Shown here in pieces: positions 53,510-64,000 of a stretch of 64,000 nt of DNA (its first letter is position 1; every line of letters begins with the position of its first letter). The position numbers and the translations under genes are program-made. This DNA is from Auanema rhodensis. Its lineage: Eukaryota > Nematoda > Chromadorea > Rhabditida > Rhabditidae. The DNA is taken from NCBI GenBank assembly GCA_964057225.1, contig OZ059896.1:9176001-9240000 (forward strand), read 5' to 3'. Under the pieces are notes generated by a model. That model saw nothing but the letters and a program-made list of their open reading frames with translations. It was not told where the DNA came from and made no database searches.

Positions 53510-56198
53510 CTATATATTTATTTTTACAATATCATAAAATAAATAGTATTTTATACTATATACATATAGTATATTACACAAATTCTTCTATTTTTCAAAA
53601 AAAAAAAAAAAGAATCTTTATCTATATTTTACTCATTTTAATAGAAATATTTTTAAGTTTTGACTTTTTAAGCTCAGAATATGGAAATACATAGATCAAA
53701 TATAAAAAAAGTGCTGGTACAAACTAACTTTTGAATTGAAAAAACAATGTTTAGAGTACATAGTAGTTAGTATAATTCTATTCTATATATGGAAGACGAA
53801 AAAGAACATGGATCAGAAGAATGATTGAGAATCTGTGAGTCATGTCAGAATAAAGCAATCAGTTTATTCAGTTTTTTTAGAAAAAATAAAGAAAGAAAAA
53901 ATGAAACTTTTATATAATATTAACAATTAGGTGTAATATGGATTTATTGGAAGAAAATAAACAATGGGAGGAAGTCAATTCCAATTTTTTTAGTTTCTTC
54001 CGGCTTTTGTTCGTAAATAAAAAAAAATTTTAAGCAAAATTTGTGAGTTTTCACAACAAACAAGTAAAATAGCTTCGAGATAATAGCAGATTTGGTAACA
54101 ATGTTAACGGGTCAAACATAGTAAAGTAGTTCAGACAGCAAGAAGCTTGACAGCTTTCGGCAGGTTTGGACTGAGCACAGATTTTCTTATGAGGTGAAGC
54201 ATGTGAACGGGGTTAGATAAAGCCACCAGCAAAGAACTAGTACTAGCAAATATGCTCTTATACATCTTCCTTTTTATTTTAACCACTCCACGTTTTTTAT
54301 TTCAATATCTTTGCAACCTCTCCAGTTTCTCTGTATCTTGTTCTCTGGTATTTTTTTTCTTTTATATGGCTACTATCTCTTACTCATTTACACCCACCCT
54401 TCACATATTTCCTTTTTCTTCGTGCATACATACATAGTAATCTTTTTGACTTACCCTCCAGAAAACTCATTCTGCTTATATTAGTGTCATTCTCAGCTTC
54501 TATGGTTCTGCAATATCTGTATTTACATCGTTTTACACAATACCTCTGATGACGTTTTTTCATCAAGCTTATCCTATTCAACATGCTTCAGTTTAGTAAA
54601 AAGCTATTTGGTTAAGAGCTGTGTAACAATTTACCACACTCTTATACTTGATGATTAGCCTATTTCTGTATTTAACTACAAGAATTAACGACATGAAGGA
54701 CAAGCTAATCATTTCCAACTTCATCACATGTATTGTTTCACATGACGTTCACATTCATACTTCAATATTGTCTGTTTAGTATAACAATTGTTTCAAAAAT
54801 GGGAACAATATATTGAAAACATAGAAACGATATGGCCACTTCCTTTCAAGTATGTTACTCTTCAAAAGCTAAATGACACATATCACATGGTCACATAAAA
54901 CCATAATATATTTGGTTTTTTGTTAAAACAAAACGGAAGTAGGAAAACACTCAGAAAATCATTCAAAATGTTGCTTTATATGTGTATACATTTAAAGAAT
55001 TTTGTAGAATATTATTGAATATATAAGTATGTACATACTAAACAAATCTATAATTATACTAAATTTCATAATTATATCTCATAGATGATCAAAATATCTA
55101 AATGTTTTTTTTTCTAAATGAACAGATAAGTATATCATTGAACTCATACACATTGGAAATGTTTTTAATATTATAAATATATATTCAGTAGTCTGAAATT
55201 TTGAAGAAAAATGAAGAAACAAAAGTCTTTTGAGGGAAAATAAAATATTTCAAACATGATACATCTTTGATTTCAATACTATTGACATGAAATTTAAAAA
55301 TTAAGCAATGCTAAGTTTTCTATTCATCTTATCAGAATATTAATTAGAAAATTAGAAAAGAAAAAGAGAGAAGACTAAAGAAATTTATAAAAAATGAAAT
55401 CTGAAAAGTCGTAGTGAAGGAAATAAGGTGAAACATAAGTGCCGACCGTATTCTTCAAAGAAGTACAAAATCATAGTGGCGATGACATCATCAGAACTAA
55501 GCTCGAACTCATTAAATCCGATTTCATACTCTATAGCAAATTGGTTAGTGGTGGAAAAGGGTCAAGAATATTGCACAAAGTAAATTCATATTGTTATGCG
55601 AAAAAAAAAAAACCGAGACCTACATACAATATGTATGTATGTGTGCCTGTGTTTTGAAGTTAAAAAGAGTGCAAAAAAGAGCATAAATATATATATTATA
55701 CTATACTATACTAAACTAAACTATACCATATAAAGTAGATTAAATTATTTCAAACAATATAATTTAAAAAGTAATTGTATATATAGTTTTATACATATGT
55801 AATATATAAATGTATGTATGTACACACATTCATATACATATAGAAAGATATTATAATTGAAATGTTTCTTTTTTTTTTATAACTATTTATATATAGTTAT
55901 ACATACATATATTATTCACATGAGTATTTTGAATAATTACTCAAAAAACTTTGTTAAATGAGATTGTGATTTCATTTCCTCTTTTTTCATATAACATTAA
56001 TAAGCCGTCAAAAGATTACGGTGGAATACAACAGACTTTTTAATGAATAAAAAAAAAAATCTTAAAAATATTCAAAATAAAAAACATTTTTGTTAAATTC
56101 ATTAAACTAAATATGAATGAAGCTTATGATTATCTTAATTTCTTGTATTATATTTATAAAGAAATATAATGAATATGAAGGTATATACAGAGAACTGT

Positions 56199-56220
56199 AA
56201 AGAAGAAGAAGAAGAAGAAG
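56199..56220 (+). repeat. (AAG)n microsatellite
   Basis: Seven AAG units followed by A-rich sequence. Confidence 0.85.
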
Positions 56221-56787
56221 ACAAAAAAAAAGAGAAGAAAACAAAAGAAAAATTTATAAAAATGAAGAAAATATGAAAGAAAAAAAAATATTAAAAAGAA
56301 TATTGCTTACAATAATAGTTATATATGTATATATATATACTTATATACATAAAGTAAGTATATTATGCAATAAAAAATATAATTTACTATATATATATAT
56401 GTATATGTATGTATAAATATAATTTAATATGTTATACTTGTAGATACATCTATTTACTGGATAAAGCCTTCATTGCTTTTAGTCTGTAACACTACTTCAA
56501 AGAGAGAGAATAGAGATTTAATGGATGAAATGTATGGAAAACTCATGGTAAATTATAAAACAGATTCGACTATTAAGCATTAATGGTTGCAAAATCTGGA
56601 GAAAAAGAAGAGCAATAGACAATTTTTGTTGGCAATCAATTTGCTTTCAAATTGAAAAAAAAACTAATTTTTATAGTAATTATTGAATAAGCTGTTCATG
56701 AAATGGATTCTTGATAAATCACAATGTGTATTTTAACAATAAAGAAGATAAAAAAAAGAAAAGATATGTAAGTCCCATGAGTTTAAG

Positions 56788-56826
56788 TGTGTGTGTGTGT
56801 GTATGTGTGTGCATGTATATGTGTAT
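56788..56826 (+). repeat. (GT)n microsatellite, interrupted
   Basis: GT units with ATG/CATG interruptions, ending in GTATATGTGTATG. Confidence 0.85.
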
Positions 56827-57373
56827 GTTTTCTTTTTTTTTTTAAAAAACGATGAAAGTAAAAGATAGATGAAAGAATATATATATATATATAGTTTGTG
56901 AAGTTAAAGTTGAAGAAGAATAACTGATTTTAATATATTTTCAAATCAAAAGGACTTAGATACATACATGTAGCAAGTAACGACTTCTACAACTAAATAC
57001 AAAACAGTTTTTTATTATTTTTCTTTTAAAGAAATAGAAGATTTTGAACTTTGATAGAATACTAAAAAGAAATGAATCTAAGCAAAATAAAGAAGAAAAA
57101 TGAAAGATGAATATATAAGAAAAGATGTAGAAAGTTTGAAAATGCGTGGGAAGAATGAAATATACGCAAATTCTTAAGTTTAATCAAACATTACCAATCC
57201 TGAGAAATGAAACAAATTATTTTCACATATGTATATATAATTTTAATTTCCGTTTATGTAATAACGGCTATAGATTTATCAAGATCGTCTCTGAGAAAAT
57301 CTTTTTTTTTTATTTTATTTGTGCTTTTCCCATCTCAATTGAAAGTAAAAGTTAAACAAAAAAAAGGAAAAAT

Positions 57374-57396
57374 TATTATTATTATTATTATTATAA
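57374..57396 (+). repeat. (ATT)n microsatellite
   Basis: About seven ATT units. Confidence 0.85.
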
Positions 57397-58951
57397 AACT
57401 GAATGAAAATTTAGTATTTTTTTACTGAAAATATTGTTAATTGATAAAAAAATTGTGCCTAAGGATATATTATTAATCAAACAAGGTCATATTACTAAAA
57501 CGCATTTTACTAATAAATAACAATATTTATTTTATAAAAAATATATATATTATAGTATATACAAGATGAATATATAAATAATTTTTAAAAGAAAAATCAT
57601 ATATGGAAACAGAAAGAAAATGAATTATTGTAAATATTTGGCAAATAGCTTATACATCATCGTCGTATATCACATAAGAATAGTGAGAATTAAAAAAAAA
57701 GAATTTGAGAATTAGTATAAACGCAGTTAATACGATATCTAATCCAACTGAAGTCCATTAGAAGCGTTTTATATATTATTTGACCATTATATCTTAAGAT
57801 TATCATGATTTAAAGGTTATGAAGTATATAAAGATTTTATTGGATGTATGTTTATTATCATAATATTTACGTCACAAATCTTATTTTAATATTCAAAAAT
57901 CTTGTTTTATTCGCAACATTACTTAAGCTTAAACACATTTTACGTCATTTGAATTAAATCTTTTTGAACGATCAGCTTTTTTTCAGTAAAAGAAAAATAA
58001 TGAAATACGTAATAGAATCATCCTCAAAGGATAAGTGAGAGAGAGAGAGAGAGGGGGGAGTAGAAAGAGGTTGACAATGACACCAAAAATCTTCGCAGTG
58101 GGCAGCATCAATGTAGCTTCAATTATGAGATCAGGAACATTTTGCTCGAGTGGACAAGAATCCATAGAACTTTTTTGATTTTTCATCGAATGAATAGATA
58201 ATTAAATTAATTATATTCTTAGAATTCATCTTCATCTTCTGTATATGATGTAGCATGCATGTCTCCTCCAAACTTTGTCTTCTAATTATTCTTTTTAACT
58301 CAAATGTATAGTTTAAATATTTTTTTTTTGGAAATAAAAGAAATAATTGTTTATTATATTATATTTTACATAATTAAAATAAAATTAATTTAATTAATAT
58401 TAAAATTGGTTTGATTCATTGTTTTAAGTAATTACTATAGTATATATGACATATAACATTTAAAAAATAAAATTTTTTGTTTTTATTTTGTTCAAAACAA
58501 ATCAAAAAAATATGAAAAATTTCAAAATTTATTTAACAATTACCTTTGAATTAATAACAAAATATATATTCATCTATGATATTTCTATATATGAATAATA
58601 AATTAAAAAAATCTTTTTTCCACATCATCAGTATCGGTTGAAAGAACACTTATTTGATTTCTTAATAATTTCTATAAGAAACAAGATGAATATAAGAATG
58701 AAGTAGACGAATTTCAAATGATTCAACATCAATAAAATTTGAATTTTAAAATAATTTTTTTCAGTTCATTAAGAATATAAGTTTTATAAACTTTCTGATA
58801 TTATAAATGTACATAAACTAACTAAGTTATGTATGTATATCTTATTATTATCATCATATAATTTAAATGATTGACACGTTTTCATTAATTATGAATAAAA
58901 AAGTAAAAAAAAGTTTTAAATCGGAAAATATTTATAGGAATCTCATAATTT

Positions 58952-61900
58952 CTATATAACGATCATAGTATCGTTAAGGGGTAACCCTTGCTTATATAAA
59001 TGTATCAACTTTTGGAGTTGCTTCTGCTCATCCACACGTTCAAATACTGTTGGAGCTGAGAACAATATGCCTGAAATATAAGAATTATTGTCTTAATAAA
59101 GATAACTATAATGGAAAATTTGAGATTATTTAGTACTTGTATATAGAAACACATCGAAGCAATTTAAATGTTGTTGATATTGATGGGAACATTTTTCAGT
59201 TTTAAATGACTTTCAAAAACTAATTTCGAACACTAGTCATCAATTTAATTCAAATTTTATTGTTTAGCCCATATGTTGAATTTGATTTGATTGTTAAAGT
59301 TTCTAAATTGAAAGAAAACAAAATAATAAAAGTTATAAAACATATAAAGTATTATATACCGATTGTTCCACCTAATGTAATTCCAAAAAATCCATATAAT
59401 AGTAAACGATCAACTACCATTGCCACATATTTCCAATCATCTCGATACTGCAATATTTTAATTATTTTATTATAATTAATAGAATTAAACTAACTTGTTT
59501 TGTAATTTCTGCATCTTTCATGTTTTCTGTAATATAGTCTATAGCATCAATAGCTCTTTGAGCTTCTAATGATAATTCTTCTGTAGAATCATGTTGTATA
59601 CGAATTAATGGAGCTCCATCTCTGAAATTATTAGTTAAGCAATATGAAAGAAGAAGAAATTTCTCATACTTATGCTCTTTCGCACGACAATGAGGATGAT
59701 GAGTATGTGTAGCTATTTGACTATCTGGTGATTTAATTTTCTTTTTATGTAGAACATTAGCACGATGTGGACGTTGCATACACATTAATAAAGGTAAAAC
59801 CTATAAATATAAAATAAAAATATATAATTTGAATGATTAAAGACTTACATCTAAGAAAACAGTTCGAACCCATGGTGGTAAACGATGTGTGATAGGAGAA
59901 CGAAAATAGATATTACAAATGACAACGGTTACAACAATAGTTATAATATTCAAAACAAAAGTTAACAAAAGATATTTCGCTACCAGGGGTATAGATGATG
60001 ATGTTGGTGGAAGAATTTTTGAAACAAGTAATAGAAATACAACAATAGATAGAAGAACATTCATTGTTAATCCCATTTTTTCTCCTAAAAAAAAGTTTAA
60101 AAATTATTTTGAAGCTGTATTACCTGAAGCTGTTGGAAGATAGAATACAGTTACATTGAGAAATGCCATTAATACTGTTGGAAGTATTAATACAACTGTG
60201 TAGAAAAGAGTTTTTCGTCTGAATCATTGAATAATTTATATTTTGTTTTCTTATTTTCTAAATATTACCTAATACGAACTTGAAATTCTATTCTACTACG
60301 ATCTTCTGTCAAAACTGCTGGAGCATCCATCATATCCCATATACTACTTGTAGCATATTCCGAGAAATCAACACGATCAGCATGTAAGAAGTCTAATTTA
60401 ATTTCATCTCGATTGTACTTAAATATAATTTTTTAAAAATAAAAAGCTTCAGAATAGTTTTTTTCAAGAACTTACAGTCCAACTGCCAAAAGTTAAGCTA
60501 CAACGTTGATCATCAAATGGGAAAAATTCGACATCTGAATGAAATAATAATTATAAATTAATATAAAATATTAGATGATTACCTATAATGCAACTACTTT
60601 TATAAATGGCTGGTGGCACCCATAATACATCTCCAGTATGATGTATCAAAGCATTACACATAAATGATACTTCATAATTTCCATCAGCACTTAAATTTTT
60701 ATATAATTTTATGAATAAAAAGTATATAAATATATATTTTTACTTATTAAATAATACAATATCCGGTAACCAAATCTTATCTGGAGCTACACGTATTTGT
60801 GTTATTCCATCGTAATCTTTTGGTTCCCATTGCATTTGAAAATCATGCCATTTCTTAATAATTTTATAATTAATTAGTAATTAATTAGATAACCTACTAA
60901 GGTTAACCAAACATTCGTATGCATAACTTGTTCTTTTTCATCCTGAAATATAGGAAAAACATTAAATTTTTCGTTTAAAACTGGTTGTTATCTTACCACG
61001 TTGATCAAAAGTACTAACTGCATAGCAATTTTGATTATCATAGGAAGTTCTGTCTTGTTACGAACAGGTTGAACAAGTGAGTTATAACCTCGAAATAGAT
61101 CAACCATCAAACGATCTTCAGCATCTGTAGCTATTGATGTCATGATGACCTGCTTAACTATAATGAAAACATAAAGTAAATGAGAGAAGTCAATCTATCT
61201 ATTAACAGTTTCATTATCGAATTTATTTTTGAAACACATTCATAGTTTTTCATAGTTTACTTGCAAGCGGCAAGACAAAAAGAAATCGGAGCAAGAAAGA
61301 GAGAAAGAGAGAGGAAGAGAGAGAGATTGAGAAATGAAAGACCATATAGTGCCAAGCTGAGGAAGAAGCGAGCACAGACGGCTTTTGGATGTTTTCCACG
61401 TGAACGCACATACTAATCCTTCTCGTTTGGACAATGGATGGCCTTCTTCATGAGGCCTTCTTACATGAAAATATAGAAGAGACAAAACTAACATCTATCT
61501 TCTTTCGGTAATTCATACCCAATCTTCTAATGTTTTTTTTGTTCATTTTCTTGTTTTCTAATCATGTAAACGAAAACATAAAAGAACAAAAAAAAACAAA
61601 AATAATCATCATTCACACGTCTTTCTCTCACACACCCAAATAGTTTTTTTGTTCTTTTTGGATTTTTAAAATTTTCAATTTGGCTAGGCATCCTGATTCT
61701 CACTTCTAAAACAACAACACCATCAAATTCGATCATTCTTTTCATATTTCAATGTCTTTTTTTTGTTGAAGTTTTGATTGAAAAAATTGGGTTGGTTGAA
61801 GACTATAGAATTTGAAATTAAATCAAATTGATTCAAACAGCTAGATAACTATACAACTATAGATATGTATATATCTAACTGACTATGTATGTATATTCGT

Positions 61901-62613
61901 TAACTTATAAGATTCAATTGAAAATTTGTAGTTTTCAAGTTGTTCTCAGCTTTAAGTGGTATTGTCAATTAAATAGAAATAGTTGCCAAATAGATTTCAA
62001 ACTGAAACTCAAATGGACTTCCAAAAATGGGGTAAGTGAGAATGGAGAGATTCATTGATGCTTTACCAACTAATCTCGTCAGCCTATTAGACAGCTTCTA
62101 TTGGGTAGTTCGAAAATCTTAGTGGAATGAGAATAAAGAACATAACGGCAACAAACGCTTACAAAACTTTCATATTGGATGGAAGATGGGTATCATTTAA
62201 GGATTTAGATAGATTTAAACAAAGTAATTATTTATTTTTATTTAGATATTAAAATAAACTATATGTATATATTTATATTTATTTATAGTAAATATACATA
62301 TACATACATACATCTATCTAAATTCATAATTTTACTTAAATTTCTTCATAAAATAGTCCGACTATAAGGTTTGAAAATGTTTTTGTAGAGAAGAAAATAT
62401 AATTTTTGGAGCAAGCAAGAAGAAGAGGAGGGAGATGTTTTGAGTTAAAACATCAAGAAAGGAGTATATAGGATATAGATATTTCCTATAAGATACTATA
62501 AAATAATAGAAAATTTATATAATATTTGTTATTTGAAAATTTTAAAAATTTAAAAAAGAATTCTTACCTGTACAGCATACTATTAGCAACAAAAATATAG
62601 ATGAATAATTCAT
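58952..62613 (-). CDS. Nicotinic acetylcholine receptor subunit, non-alpha type
   Basis: About 14 exons read in phase from ATG 62613 to TAG 58952, near 500 residues. Exon 1 (62568-62613) is a signal peptide ([15 protein letters not shown]). Exon 2 starts at 61157 after a 1.4 kb intron. The ectodomain includes [20 protein letters not shown] and the Cys-loop [15 protein letters not shown] with 13 residues between the cysteines. Loop C ([14 protein letters not shown]) lacks the vicinal Cys pair, so the subunit is non-alpha. M1-M3 run from [20 protein letters not shown], through M2 with the cation-selective [20 protein letters not shown], to [21 protein letters not shown]4 is [20 protein letters not shown]. 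It should form an acetylcholine-gated cation channel with alpha partners. It looks like the UNC-29/ACR-2 group, not settled. No breaks were seen. Confidence 0.92.
61158..62567. other. First intron of the receptor gene
   Basis: A 1.4 kb intron, far longer than the others in the gene. It contains GA-rich stretches (61300-61325) and a less A/T-rich block at about 61340-61480 that could be an intronic enhancer. The open frames at 61240-61494 and 61527-61745 have no signal or domain and are not called. Confidence 0.5.
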
Positions 62614-64000
62614 AGTGAATGATTATATATAATAAAGGAATGTAATTTTAAAATATATGAAACATAAGAAATGTTGTTCTTATTGGAATATATTCAATAT
62701 AGTTACTGATCAGTTAAGTTTATGGAATTCTGAATTCACACACTACTTCCAATAGAGTTTCAATCAAATTCAACAGATGAGCAGAAGGTAAGAAATCGAT
62801 AAATCTCAGACGATTGGAACAATTGGCTGAGTTGCTCCAGGAAAGACAAGTGAACAGCAAGAGGAATTTAGAAGAGAACGCAGTGATAGACAGAGACAAG
62901 GAAAGAGTAATAGAAGTTGAAAGAAATAAGAGAGAGATTGAATAGGAGGGTGAGAGTAAAGCAGATTTAAAGAAGGACCAGCCGTGCTTCTAACACACAA
63001 ACCCACAGAAATGTCCCGAGAAGTGGAGTAAGAGCCAGAGAGAGACTGAATGTTTGAATTCGTTTGAAGAGAGAAAAGTAGAAAGAGTTGAGATTAGAAG
63101 GAAAGGATTAGTGAACCGAAGATAAACATGTCCTAATTCTGATTTATTTTGAAATTTCCATATTTAATTTTAGACAAAAAAAAAAAGTTTCATTTTAAAT
63201 ATATTTCAAATATACTTAAATGTAAGTTTTAAACTTGTTATTCAAGCTGTCAGATATCTGCTCAGATTTCTTATAAGTATATTCTCTTACACTTTATGTA
63301 ATTTGATCTGTTGGAGTAGATAGTTTTGAATACTTTTAATTGTCAAAGAATACTTAATTATTATTTTCATTCTTAACTTGAAATATTAACGATTTTTAAA
63401 CTTCTTTAACTTTTCTTAAAAGCTTAAAAGTATAGAATTAATCCAAGAGGGGTTTTACTTGATATGTATTACTTACATTTAAAATCTTATATAGTTTTAA
63501 TATACTTAATATCAATATTTATTATTAAAATAATCATATATTACAATATTTTAAAGAATATTCTTAAACAAATTGAATAAAAGTTAATTAATTTTCATTC
63601 AAAATACAAAAAAAAAGATTGGAATTGATAAAAGTGATCATATCATCAGTTTTTTTTATAAAATAATAACTATCTATCTATAATTCTTAAATTTAAAATG
63701 AATGAAGATTGTATAAATTATATGAAATTTTGGAAACAAACAGGACTTGTTTTAATTATAAAAAGGTGAAATAATTCCAAAGTTTTTATAAAGAAAATCA
63801 AATTGAATAATACATACATAGATACATGTATGTATGTCATTGTATACACCTTCGTTTTCACAACAAAAAAAAAACAATTTAAAATTAATATTTTAAAAAT
63901 TAATTTAAAATATTTAAAAATTAATTATTATTTCTTATCTATAAAATATAAATTAGTAATATATATCTGTAGTAATTTAGATTAAAATGTGGAAAATGTG
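62614..64000. other. Upstream region of the receptor gene to the window end
   Basis: From about 62770 to 63120 the plus strand is purine-rich and comparatively GC-rich (pyrimidine-rich on the gene strand), like the block upstream of the shavenoid-like gene. From 63140 to 64000 it is A/T-rich with ATAC/ATGT repeats. No further gene was found before the edge. Confidence 0.45.

Larger units (their letters stand above)
51863..58951. other. Gene-poor AT-rich region with microsatellites
   Basis: About 7 kb between the small secreted gene and the 3' end of the receptor gene. I read both strands and found no set of exons with consistent phase, no tRNA-like structure and no domain. It contains GA, GT, AAG and ATT repeats (listed) and many TATATA and poly(T) tracts. 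A slightly more complex patch at 52320-52420 and another at 55430-55600 gave no usable reading frame. Long-range regulatory sequence or an unrecognised RNA gene cannot be excluded. Confidence 0.4.

Noticed and set aside
53300-53542. 80-codon open frame ending in Arg/Glu repeats
   Set aside because: The repeat part is the GA microsatellite and the remainder is A/T-rich noise.
33163-58056. CRISPR-like arrays
   Set aside because: All regular repeats seen are di- or trinucleotide microsatellites; there are no spaced direct repeats with unique spacers.

Overview
The window is AT-rich nuclear DNA of a nematode. Genes are cut into many small exons by introns of about 40-60 bases that begin GTAAGT-like and end TTTCAG-like. 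Several first coding exons sit directly behind an acceptor-like TTTCAG or TTTAG, as expected for spliced-leader trans-splicing. The gene set fits nematodes: an MSP-type domain, a P-glycoprotein, a non-alpha nicotinic receptor subunit, a tandem CCCH protein and AADC- and PHO-like enzymes. I cannot assign a species. No prokaryotic or viral genes are visible. Almost every gene model below was assembled by hand from splice sites and reading phase.

Layout. 1-282 (+) is the 3' end of a gene cut by the window edge. 1002-3722 (-) is an ATF4-type bZIP factor with two short upstream ORFs. 7748-10168 (+) is a complete fatty acid amide hydrolase. 10932-11773 (-) is RNase P/MRP subunit POP4, and 12024-15110 (-) is a ZC3H18-like protein that lacks its CCCH finger; the two could share an operon. 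16155-17919 (-) is a TTP-like tandem CCCH protein. 18289-19976 (-) is a membrane protein joining a REEP/TB2-DP1-HVA22-like segment to an MSP-like domain. 20320-23731 (+) diverges from it and encodes a PLP decarboxylase carrying a two-pass membrane module at its N-terminus. 23978-29999 (-) is a full-length P-glycoprotein with two further in-frame first exons at 29350 and 32113. 34181-35881 (+) is a secreted histidine acid phosphatase, 36422-38995 (+) is PYROXD2, and 39176-39257 (-) is tRNA-Leu(AAG). 42573-43517 (+) is cytidine deaminase with a dead mariner element in its first intron. 44078-49204 (-) is a type I membrane protein that looks shavenoid-like. 51372-51862 (-) is a small secreted, possibly neuropeptide-like precursor. 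58952-62613 (-) is a nicotinic acetylcholine receptor subunit. The 7 kb between the last two is AT-rich with microsatellites and no gene I can support.

Functionally the window is mixed: stress transcription, lipid-amide and nucleoside metabolism, RNA processing and decay, ER and membrane proteins, xenobiotic export and neuronal signalling. The most unusual items are the REEP-MSP fusion, the membrane-tethered decarboxylase (which also needs a non-AG splice acceptor), the ZC3H18 homologue without a zinc finger, three interchangeable P-glycoprotein N-termini, the uORF arrangement before the ATF4 gene, the PYROXD2 intron that would switch the protein between two N-termini, and two or three small genes or ORFs too short or too split for ordinary ORF calling.
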